A stretch of 64,000 nt of DNA, from NCBI GenBank assembly GCA_003999685.1, contig CP021232.1, positions 1,178,001 through 1,242,000 of the forward strand, given 5' to 3'. Shown one piece after another: positions 37,901 through 48,233 of this stretch. This DNA is from Taiwanofungus camphoratus (lineage: Eukaryota; Basidiomycota; Agaricomycetes; Polyporales; Taiwanofungaceae). A program made the position numbers and the translations under genes. Position 1 is the first letter of the stretch, and every line of letters starts with the position of its first letter. A model generated the notes under the pieces. That model was not told the origin of the DNA. It was given only the letters and a program-made list of their open reading frames with translations, and did not search any database.

Positions 37901-38888
37901 TTTGTTGACAAGTACATGTACAGGCCATTTACCGGTGTGGCAGTCAGAGTGGGCAGAAACAAATGTGACCTCCATAGTATAAATTTATTCTAAAATTGTA
38001 CAGCAGTAATCAAAACACAAGTCTTGTCGTGAACTTCAGTCTTTCTGTTATTGATCGTTGGTGAGCAGCCACTAAGACAAACATGCACAAATATGAGCAC
38101 TTGAAAGTTTTGAGTTCACCCTGACAGCAGTGCAACAGTAGTACTGTCTGGAATGCTGTCACAATTTAGAGCCCATACATCCCAAGCACAATCTCTTGCT
38201 CTGATCTCTGGCAGGTAGATGTCATCCATCCCTTCTAATCTCTCTCAAACATCCTCTGGAGCTTCATTCAGTATTAGTATTTCAACTTGCTTAGATGACT
38301 TACTACTCAATGCAATTTGCAAGGATGGTCCTTGAAATCTGGAAAATTTCAGTAAAGAATCTAAATAATGATGTGTCAGTTGAATGCCATTCAAGCAGAG
38401 GCTGAACATACATTTTGAGATAATCTTCCTCTCATGTTACTCCATGAGCATGACTATTTGGTGTCATAATTCAAAACCATTTCAAATGGTAAATCTCTGT
38501 CTTCATGGCTGAGCTCATTCACTGTCATCACGTTGAATGTCATTCCTGTACAATAATTACTGCTTGTTGTTTCATATTATATATGCTGTTAATTTCATCC
38601 ACTGGATGCTACTGCTGTGCTTGCAATGCCACAATGACCCTGGACAAAGCCTGTAATACAGTATCATAAGAAAGAGCACCAGTGCCAGTACATTGGTAGT
38701 AAATAATGTTGTAGCTGCCTTGGTCGATTTCCGGGACACTGCGGTGCCATGACAGTATGCCAATCAGATGCTAATTCCAGGCCTGCCTACCTCAAAACGG
38801 GGCTGCATATTGCCACATGTTTCATCAACCATAAGTTCAAGCACTACATTTACAAAAGTACCATAAAATCATAGGACAAAAAAGGTAA
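37901..38888. other. AT-rich, CpG-depleted block 1
   Basis: In 37981-38885 I count seven CpG dinucleotides, while TpG and CpA are abundant. It has no open gene. It ends within a few bases of the AIM9-like start codon. It fits sequence that was long methylated and deaminated, probably an old transposon, although no domain survives that I can name. Confidence 0.7.
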
Positions 38889-38893
38889 CAATC

Positions 38894-40853
38894 ATGACAG
38901 CTATGGGCCGTTATGGGAACCTCGCTCTGAGGCCCCGTTTCCACGCCGCAGACTTTGGGCCGTGCACCTTCTTCCCCCACCCCATCTCACCTCTACATAC
39001 ATTGACATGCCCTGCCTTGGGAGCGCGAGGCTCGCTGAAAGCTCCAGTCTCACTGCGCTCGTTATACTCTCCCTTCACGAGCTCCATCTCCACCACAACA
39101 CGTTTGTTGCCACGCCGCGCCTTCTCCATCATGGCAAATTCTCATAACGACCTTTTTGACTATACATCAGGGCGCTGGGTGTAAGTCTCATACATGTTGT
39201 TCTATAGCGTATATTTCCGACCCGTAATCCAACTTGTTCAGAATTAACGATGCTCTTCGCCACGCAGAGCGAAGACTCGTTTTCGACGTCGAGGGGCTAC
39301 GTCGACTTGCAGCGCAGTCCGTTGGTCGAAGTCCTGCTGATGTCGTCAACTTATCAAAGCTCGCCGAAGGCGGATTCAACCGTACCTTCCTCATCACCTT
39401 GCGCGACGACTTCCAAATGGTCGCTCGTATTCCGTACCCAGCTACGGTCCCCAAGTACTACGCTGTGGCCAGCGAAGTGGCCACAATGGAGTTCCTCCGT
39501 TCCTCTGGGTTGCCTGTTCCCCAGGTATACGGATACTCGCCTGCGTCGGACAACGCGGCGAAGACCGAGTACATCTTTATGGAATTTATGAGAGGTACGA
39601 AACTCAGCGATGTATGGCTGGAGCTGGGGGAGCCGGATATCGTTTCAATCTTGCGCCAACTTGCTCAACTCGAGTCTCAAATGATGTCAATTCCTTTCCC
39701 TGCTGGCGGAAGCCTCTACTACGCCCACGACCTGGAGAAGGTGGCCGGGAGAGCGGCCATCCCGCTCAAGGACGAGCGTTTCTGCGTTGGTCCAGATACG
39801 AGACTGCCTATGTGGTATGGCAGGAGATCACAGCTCAACGTAGACCGGGGACCGTGTACGCCGCTTTCTGCCTTTTTTTCTATTACGCTCTTGAACCAAC
39901 CGATCACTATAGACGAAAGCGCCAAAGCAGCGCTCGTAGCAGCAGCCCGCAAGGAACTGGCCTATCTCGAGCAGTTTGGTCAACCGCTCTTGCCGTTCCG
40001 CCGCGAGAGGAGGGATGGTTACCAGTACCAGGAGCAGTCGCCGTCGGCCCACATCGAGAACTTGAAGCGCTATCTCCTCATCGCATCGTCACTCGTCCCT
40101 AGGGACCCCGCCCTCGGTCATTTCTGCATCCGCCATCCAGACCTCCAGCAGAGCAATATCGTCGTTCGGAGGTCGTCCGACTCTGGCTGGCAAGTCGTCA
40201 GCCTGCTCGACTGGCAACACGCCTCCATCCTGCCCCTGTTCCTCCTTGCCGGCGTACCCCAACGCCTCCAGAACCACGACGATCCTGTCTCGCAATCTAT
40301 GACGCTGCCTTCGCTACCGGAGAATTTCGACGAGTTGGAAGAAACCGAGCGAACCGCAGCGGAGGAAGTCTACCGTCGCCGCCTTGTCCATTACCACTAC
40401 GTCACGAACACGGAGGTGTACAACAAGCCCCATTACGATGCCTTGACGGACCCCATGTGCGTGCTCCGCAGCCGCCTCTTCCACCACGCCAGTAACCCGT
40501 GGGAGGGAGAGACTCTCGAGCTGAAGGTTGCGCTCATACGAGCAACGGAGAGGTGGGAGACGCTTACGGGGGGAGGCGCGCCGTGTCCAGTCGTGTTCGA
40601 CGCTGAGGACGCACGCAAGACGACAGAGCTGACAGAAGTACAGAGAAAAGCAGACAGGGCTTTCGAGGTGTGGCAGAACATACTCGGCCTCGGGCCGGAG
40701 GGCTGGGTGCCCACTCAAGACTACAAGGAGGCCGTGGCGCTCTGCAAGCAGATGAAGGAGGAGGCATTGACGGAGGCCACGTCGGAGGAGGAACGGGCAG
40801 AGATCATGGTGCACTGGCCCTGGGATGACATGGACGAAGGGAAATATATGTAA
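38894..40853 (+). CDS. AIM9: AIM9-like mitochondrial phosphotransferase (APH fold)
   Basis: Protein-kinase-like phosphotransferase fold of the aminoglycoside phosphotransferase family, closest in pattern to yeast Aim9; substrate unknown. The ATG at 38894 gives an ~80-residue Arg/Ser-rich N-terminus that could be a mitochondrial presequence; the ATG at 39131 (MANSHNDLFDYTSGRW) is an alternative start. One intron (GTAAGT...TTCAG) lies near 39180-39240. The main exon carries LAEGGFNRTFLITL (phosphate loop region), MVARIPYP, ATMEFLRSSGLPVPQVYGYS, the catalytic HPDLQQSNIVV and the metal-binding SLLDWQHA. The C-terminal half reads NPWEGETLELKVALIRATER. It ends at TAA 40853, full length. Its promoter must overlap the CpG-depleted block immediately upstream. 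Confidence 0.87.
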
Positions 40854-41179
40854 TGAACCGAGCTAGAAATTGCGCGGTGTTGAATGTTCTCTGCTGTCGT
40901 ATTTATAGCCAGTCGGTCCATTCCCGAGATAACATTAGCAGGAAACTTCTTGTAGAGGAGGAATCCGTCGACGCCGCCGTGCTTTAGCTTTCTATCAGGC
41001 ATATTCATTTCTGATCGTAAGGTGTGTCGCCCAAAGAGGAAGGGCGCGGGCCGCCCATGCGACCAGGCCAGGCCGAACGTCTCACCACTCAGCCTCCTTT
41101 GTGGCGAGGTAGATGCCTAGTTACTTGCCGTCCTATCCCAACGGTATGCAGTCCCAGAATCCATATATTCAGGGCTCCG
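40854..41179. other. 3' flank of the AIM9-like gene
   Basis: Nothing recognised apart from the expected terminator region. Confidence 0.45.
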
Positions 41180-41425
41180 GCTGACTCGTGCGTCTGTCTC
41201 ACGATTACTGCTAAAAGCTTCCCTCATGAGGCAAACTGCAGGGTCTCAACCTGACGACGAAATGTCTCGAGATCGCGACTACCGCACACCAGGACTTGCT
41301 CCTCAGCCGCGTCCCCGTTATCGGGAGACCGAGAAGCGCTACCTTGACGGCGAGACGGCTCCAAGTTCTAAGCGTCCAGCTAGTCTCAGCGACCGCGTGA
41401 GATGAGTTGGACAAATCAAGAGGCA
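41180..41425 (+). pseudogene. Truncated Mn-superoxide dismutase copy (C-terminal piece)
   Basis: Plus-strand translation gives GLNLTTKCLEIATTAHQDLL, then LSRVPVIG, then after a break EKRYLDG and ...SSK. These are C-terminal Fe/Mn-SOD segments. Roughly 90 bases that in the second copy encode the metal-ligand WEHAFY region are deleted. No N-terminal half exists. It matches 47433-47780 in reverse orientation. A MITE sits at its right end. Confidence 0.75.
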
Positions 41426-41428
41426 ATA

Positions 41429-41605
41429 CAGTCAACTCCCTCTTAACCCATACCTCTCAAAACCCATACTCCCTCTAAACCCATAGCTTTTCCGATCCAC
41501 CAAATTGCTTTGTGGGTGTAATAGTCTCCCCATAACCCGTACTCCCTGATAACCCATAGCTCGTAGCTTCCACCGAGGGGGTATGGGTTAAGAGGGAGTT
41601 GACTG
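41429..41605. mobile_element. 177-bp MITE with 26-bp terminal inverted repeats and TA target duplication
   Basis: The ends read CAGTCAACTCCCTCTTAACC... on both strands, perfect for 26 bp. TA flanks both sides (41427-41428 and 41606-41607). The interior repeats the ACTCCCT...AACCCATA motif. CAGT ends plus TA duplication fit Tc1/mariner-pogo (Fot1-like) non-autonomous elements. It is inserted in the superoxide dismutase remnant; the other remnant has the uninterrupted site. Confidence 0.92.
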
Positions 41606-41612
41606 TATATGA

Positions 41613-42122
41613 ACGTGCCCCATGCCTGCTGGCAATGCCAGTGATCGACAGCGATAGGAAAGGCCCATTAGCGCACGGCACCTGCCGCATGTGCGTGGAC
41701 GCTCGATCTCCAGGCACGAGCAGGACGCAATTGACGAAGCGCCGCACGCCCGTCCGTAACAGATCGGTCGAATCAGCACACCATCGTCTGCGCCACCAGG
41801 TCTTGAATGAATCGTGCGGCGGCACCCGGACAGCGCGTCATACTCGCCCCCTTCGCCATACATACCTCATATTGCAGGGTCGCACAGACTGGTGGCGAGT
41901 TAATTCCCGCAGGGGACGGAGGGACCAAGGCATGCCCCTCGCGGCATCTCGCGGGCTCGCGTCCAAAGCTTCCGTTCGCTGCTGCTCAAAGCTGACGTCA
42001 GTACACGTTGCGGGTTGCTTGCTGCACTCTCGGAAACCCACGAAGGGCGGACAGACGGCAGTAGATTCGAGTACGAGGATGCTTACAGTGTGCAGCCCAA
42101 TGTCTTGACTCCGCACCTTGGG
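41613..42122 (+). repeat. Dispersed repeat, copy B
   Basis: Direct copy of 36890-37418, about 4.7 kb away. It begins just right of the MITE and ends at CCGCACCTTGGG. The two copies bracket the CpG-poor block, the AIM9-like gene and the dismutase remnant. Confidence 0.85.
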
Positions 42123-43190
42123 GCTATCGCGTTCGCTGCTTATCGCGGAGCACGACGATTGTGCGACGGCAGCGATGGTCGCGCTGCCGTCTCGACTGCA
42201 TCGCTCCTACAGTGCCCCTCGCGTTCCGGCGGGACACCGCCCACGCACGCCGCTTGACGAATCCTCCATGTTGAGATCACACATACAGACGGTCGGTCCG
42301 CAGTTCGCGCTTGCTCTGCACTTTGCTGGAACTGGGGCGCGGGCTGTGTCGTGCGCGATAGAGGTCGGGGCTGCCCGCTCTTCCATCGTGGCATCCATAC
42401 ACACGTACTCGGAATGCGCGAGGAACGCAGTCTTGGTTGTCTCCTGAAGGGTAGTATATTCCAAACGTGGACGTTCGGCCGGACATACGTATTGAACCCG
42501 TTCGACGGGCTGACATAAAGTAGTGAAGCCCAGCTCGAGCACGTTCCGCTCATCTGGGTCTTTTCACGCGGGGATGGTTGAGCTTACTTCATCAGGGTAA
42601 GAATCCAATGGTGTAATGAATCCCTGCCGCTGGGTCAGCTCGCTGCTTGGCTCACTCCCACTTACAAAATCGAGCCGAGTTCAAGTTGCTGGACTCAGCT
42701 CTTTTTACCAACGTCCTGACCTCCTGCACAGCGCGAGAGCAGGCCAAGTGGACCGCGCACTGCGACCTGGACCCTGGACGCGCTCGCGCACCCGCTTTCA
42801 CGGCCCTGCAGTGAGGGACGCCTTCGGAGACGGAGGCGCCCATGTTGCCGCCCAGGGTCCGCAGGGGCCGTTCCGTGCCTCCATGCCGCGTACTCACACG
42901 ATCGCATACAGCGCAAAGACCACGCAAAGATCAATGGGCATCCGGGCTGGGGCACGAACACGCTAGGCCTTTCTCAAGGCGGCTCGTGTCTGAAGTGATG
43001 TTTGGGGCGTATCGGGTACGGTGTGCGACGCACGCACTGCGGCTGGAGAGGCTTCTGCGCAAAAGCAGCTCTAGAGTCACGGGGCTGCCAGGGTCGCGCA
43101 GAGCTTCGGGCTGGGATGCAAAGGCAGTTGTCGTGTGCATGCTACCGCAGAGCTGTATTGTGAGGCCAATCAAGGATTGTAAGGAGAACA
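42123..43190. other. GC-rich gene-free spacer
   Basis: Normal to high CpG, no recognisable domain or exon structure, sharply different from the block that follows. Confidence 0.45.
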
Positions 43191-46100
43191 TCCGATGATG
43201 CTGTTTGATAAAGAAGCAAATGGGACTGTTGCATTCAAAGAAAAAAAGAGGTGTCATGGGAACAGTAGTGATTGTGTCATATGTTGTCACATTGCCTCAG
43301 GTGAGGTCAGTGGAACATCCTGTGTACTTGGGCATCATCTCAGTTGAGCTCTTCCTTCATTTCTCAGGCTGGCAGGCCAACTGACTGCTGTGTTCAATGT
43401 ATCTCACTTCCTCTATCAAATCTCATCAGTCATGACAGCAGCATGAGGCTGACATGGAGGTGCTGTCACATGAATTGCCACAACCTTTCTCTTGTGTCTT
43501 TATCAGAGGCAAGAATCTCAAGAACATCTCTGTTTTGATTTGTCCTGTCAATCTTACACTTGTGCTCTAGGGAACAAGGATTTTTATCTCAACTGAGGTA
43601 AGAAAATGAATGTTGTAGTTTTACATCAGTGTGTTGTCATCTCAGTTGAAACTGATTGTATTTCTGGCATGACTCTAGCTTGTATCAGATCAGCACTGCA
43701 TTGTTGTCTTTGTAAAAGTATATAAGACACTTGTCATCATGTATGTTCTTGCTCAATTTCACCCTGTCTCTGTTCGAGATCATAACAACAAGCAGTTCAG
43801 AATGGCCTCCAATGTCATTTCAATCACAGAAGTCATACCTGTCACAGAAGTTACTGTATTTGTACAACAAAAGTAGGTATATATTACTCTTTCAGATCAA
43901 TTTTGCTGATTCTTTTACAAAATCAGCACTGTTGCTAACTATTGTGGCTTAGCCATGGCCAGTAGGCACTAATGATTGAGTTTTATATACTCTTATTTTA
44001 ATTGGCTCTTGTCATTCTCACTCAGCCCTTGCTGTGTATGAACATTTGATCACCTTGTCACAAGAGATCAGACAGCAAGAGATCAACTGCTAATATGATA
44101 TTTATCATCAATCAGGGTTTTCTACTTTTGACCAGCCTTTGTAATATCTTGCTCATTATCAATTGGTCAACAAGTGAAGTATGTATTCTCAATTTGGCAG
44201 GACAAAATAAACAACAGCCATTTTTGTAGATGTGTGGTGTTTTACATTGTAAATTATATCAATTCAAGCTGTGACCGTTCATCTGTATAAATGTGAGATC
44301 ATGTTCATAATCATGGTGGTAATATCCATAATGTCATGTGGTATATCAGCTGATGAGTCAGACATTTGAAGTCTATTCAAAAGCACATTACATTGTTAAG
44401 AATAATGTCTAGCATTTTCAGCACTTCACACTCATGTGATAAGTGGTTCAAATTGATTCTTAACATGTGCTGTCTTTATTCTGAACATAGTCCCTGGTTT
44501 TACAAACACAGTTAGTATCTCTTTTTTCAGAATAATCTTATATACATATACTTATAAACATTACAGTATAATGCTATTATGATCAAATCCATTTTGATAT
44601 TAGTGCCAGAAGTTGGTACAATGTGTGTAGCATCTCAGAACATATCACCTTCTGTGATAATCAATCAAGTCAAATTCTTTTATAATCTGATTATTAATGC
44701 TCAAGTTCTGGTACAGATGTACTGCAAGCCTATATATTTATTTTTCTTTTCTAGTTCATTAAATGGGTTTTCTGCAGTGGTCATTGTCACTCACACATGT
44801 GTCATATTGTCTGACACAATTACCATCATCATCATTTGGTTTCAATCCTACAAATTATATGGATTTTCTTTTTCAGAAATTGACAGATTCTCACTTATAA
44901 CATTGTTGATAAGAGATCATATGTGACCATAAACACCTAAATAGTCTCAACATTTAGTCTGGTTCTCGTAATTAGGCTTGACTTACTTTGTGTATGTGTT
45001 TCTTAACTACATTTCATTTTATGACTTATTATTTTATTTTCAGCATGTTGCTTTTGCTTAATATTATAGATGTAGCTTTACTGATAACTGATGTTTGCCT
45101 TTTTCTGGCTTTCAATATGTGTCAATTGATCATTAGTATTTATTGCAGAGATCACAAAGCATTGCTTCTGCTTTCATTTCTATGTATGTGTCATATGAGA
45201 ATTGTGTACAGTATATACTGACATATTTATTAGACTTTCATTTATTCTGATCTTAAGATGTCTTCTCAATCTTCGAGAATATTTCAACTCATCTCACAAT
45301 GGATTTGAGTCTGAGCCTCCATCCTTTATCTGCTTAAAAGGTCTTCAGCAGATGCAAACTCTCAATTTTGCTTCCAGCACAATAAAGACATCCTCAAGTC
45401 ACATATCACAATCTATTCATCCTACTAGTACAAACAAATGGGAGACATCAAGTGGTAATATGGATGGAGATGGAGGTAGAAATGATGATAATGAGTGAAG
45501 AAAAGATAGAGCTTTCAAAAAAGTCTTACTCAGTCAGAGACATGCAAAATTGGATTTGATTTTCTGATTCTAACAGCACATTATTTAAGCAAACATTATG
45601 TTCTTTTTATATCACAAATTATCTGAGCAATATTATTTATTTGCTGGTAGAACATGATACAATTATTTATGTGTATTGTTTTATCTATTGTCTTGTGCTT
45701 CAGCTAGATGTTCTATTATTCTGTATCAGAAAAACATCACATTGGTTAATACTATTTTGAGTCTGCTCACAAATGAAAGACAATACAGTAAGTCAACTTA
45801 AAACAATCAGACAATTATTTATATCTTCTAAAAATTCTCTTATCTTGTCTTATAGTCTTTTCTGCTTGTGACAAGCAATTGAGTCATAAAAAAGTCATAA
45901 TATCAGTCATGTCCTAGTGTAAATGAGCACATAGGCTCAAATATATGCAAATTGTATTTTATGTGCTTTCAATACACAGCAAGGTGCAGATTAGCTGTAC
46001 TCACCTGCTCAGCAGCAGACATGAGGGCTTGCAGGAGAGAAAAGTCAGTGAAAGAGGTGACAGAAATGCAGATTACAACACCATCTTATAAATATAACAA

Positions 46101-46560
46101 GTAGGATGTCAATTGACATTGACAACTAGCATTAAGATATGAAAGTGAAAATATAAGACCCAAATGAGACATACTGAGCCACTATGTGTTATCAGATAAC
46201 CTGCTTCAGCACCTTACCTGAACATGATATGAGACCAGAATAGAAGTCTTGCAAATATGACACTGGATCCTGAACATAACATCCTGGCAAATCATATGAT
46301 ATGACAATCGACCTGGCATATTATGGTGGCCTTTTGATATGCTGCATCACACTGAGCATGAAGATGCAGATTTTTTGACTTGGACAAGAAATAGCTGTCT
46401 TGTAGTATGACTGGATTCATTATCACATCAGTCAAATATGAATGATCACAAAGCTTTGACACTGCTGCTGATGCTTTCCCTCAGCAATGCAGAGACATTT
46501 TTTTTCTAAGTAATGAAAATACAGACATCATATAAACCGGATGATTGAATCATAATTAAC
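43191..46560. other. AT-rich, strongly CpG-depleted block 2
   Basis: Counting by eye, 43201-46500 contains five CpGs in 3300 bases, with abundant TpG, CpA and CATG words. No reading frame resembles a gene. The left edge is sharp (about 43190) and the right edge lies near 46530-46560, where CpG returns. It most likely represents an ancient, heavily methylated transposon cluster. Confidence 0.75.
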
Positions 46561-46574
46561 CGGATAATTCACTT

Positions 46575-46760
46575 CACTTCAAAGCTCTCCGTTCTCACGG
46601 TGCCCGTGATGGCACAACCACAGTCCTTTAGAACAAGACAAGAAACTGGGCCATCTTCCATCTCTCCTTCAAAAAGACCAAAACAATCAGGAATGCCTTT
46701 TCCTTGCAGCTCGAGAAGGTGATAGCAGACCATTTTCTGGTTGTGCAAGATACATTTTGC
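46575..46760 (-). pseudogene. Fragment of a basidiomycete protein-kinase-like gene
   Basis: The minus strand reads YHLLELQGKGIPDCFGLFEG, then EMEDGPVSCLVLKDCGCAI. This resembles the N-lobe block (LQG-x-x-IP-x-CYGLF...CLVLE-x-CG) of kinase-like proteins expanded in agaricomycetes. A stop lies just upstream in frame, and the downstream part runs into the CpG-poor block, so no catalytic loop exists. Low-level motif match only. Confidence 0.4.
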
Positions 46761-47432
46761 ATACTACTTGCACTGTTGCTTCTTCTGCACAGTGTAAAGT
46801 AGGGCAATACACCTTCGAGAGGCCTTCAGAATCATGAATGAGTCAGAGATGTTGGATGATGAATTGTTGCTGCCAGTACACGGCATTGAAATCATCATGG
46901 TCATACCAAGAGAGACTGCAAGTGTTGTGCAACTTTGGAGGATATGACAGGGTCAACAATGACATTACGCTCGGTGAAAGAAGTAACTAGGTTCAGGCTG
47001 TTGATCGGTGAGTCAGTCAATTGTAGGATGTAGGAAGGCCCAATCTAGGCTATGTATTGGTAGTGCACGACTTCGTGTGTCGGTGTTGTATTCTGTAGGC
47101 GGTATATGTGTGAGATGGAGGTGCTTTACATGTTGCGTTGTGTTACACGGGAAGTTGCTGATAACGTCGACCTTATGTGTGTGTGATTGGAGTCCTGGCC
47201 AATCTCGAGATATATTCAATTTCGCAATGAATACATGATCGACTCGATCGCGACAGGTGCCCAGCTGCAAGCAATTGACGGAAAAGATCAGACTGACACC
47301 ACGTAGTGCTCTAATGGTCTTACCAGTTCTCCGTTGACAAAAATGTGTACATTTCACATTGGACCAGTCCATTTGACAACGCGTTATTCCTCATCGTACA
47401 TGTCCCTGTCTTTCTTTCCGTTCATTTTCATA
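46761..47432. other. Gene-free stretch right of the kinase remnant
   Basis: No recognisable exon or repeat. Confidence 0.4.
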
Positions 47433-47975
47433 TATTGCCTCTTGATTTGTCCAACTCATCTCATGCGGTCGCTGAGGCTAGCTGGACGCTTAGAACTTGG
47501 AGCCGCCGAGGCCGTCAAGGTAGCGCTTCTGGGCCTCATCAAAGTTGATAACGTTCCAGATCGCATTCAAGTACTGTTTGCCAGAATCAAGTGAGCAACC
47601 ATAGGTAAAAGGCGTGCTCCCAGATATTAACACCGATAACGGGGACGTGGCGAGAAGCAGGTCCTGGTTTGCGGTAGTCACGATCTCGAGACGTTTCGTC
47701 GTCAGGTTGAGACCCTGCAATTTGCCTCATGAGGGGAGCTTTTAGCAGTAATCGTGAGACAGACGCACGAGTCAGCCCTGAAAACGGGTGGTGGTGTTGA
47801 ACTCCTTATTGAAGTTGTCAAAGGTGCCGAAGGGCTCGACGATCGCGTTCTTGAGATCATCCTTGAGAACGCCGGGCGGGAGGTTTTTCAGAAGGGCGAG
47901 TGGTTGATGTGTCCTGTTAAATTGGTCCGCTGCGCGGACATCGACTTTCAATACCACCTGCCAGGCTGGACACAT
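47433..47975 (-). pseudogene. Decayed Mn-superoxide dismutase gene
   Basis: Minus-strand pieces match Fe/Mn-SOD in order: LALLKNLPPGVLKDDLKNAI, VEPFGTFDNFNKEFNTTTRF, then LTTKRLEIVTTANQDLLL, then WEHAFY in another frame, then YLNAIWNVINFDEAQKRYLD and GLGGSKF. A one-base deletion after NQDLLL, seen by comparison with the other copy, throws the metal-ligand WEHAFY segment out of frame. The expected intron before YLNAIW is only ~26 nt, and the N-terminal HHxxHH region is missing. It is therefore not a working enzyme. Confidence 0.8.
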
Positions 47976-48233
47976 TCAAGAAATTCATATACAGGAGGTC
48001 ACTAAACGCCGGAAGGCAACATTGAGCGAATACTTGGTCAAGATGCGATTCACTGGCACGCCTGCGCGTGACATGAACGCGTTGATATGACGCGTATCAT
48101 CACGTGTCATTATGGGTCACAGTGCTCTGGCAGTTTTTCTCGAAAGTCTGTTCAATGAACGATTCTTACTTTCACGACCTGCAACCCGGAATACTACCGC
48201 GTCCTCGCTGCACATTTCTTATACAAGTATATT

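Noticed and set aside
43731-43952. Possible Copia-type tail (FADSFTKS) in the CpG-poor block
   Set aside because: The resemblance to the ADIFTKxLP end of Copia polyproteins is only a few residues, with no RNase H or integrase pieces nearby.
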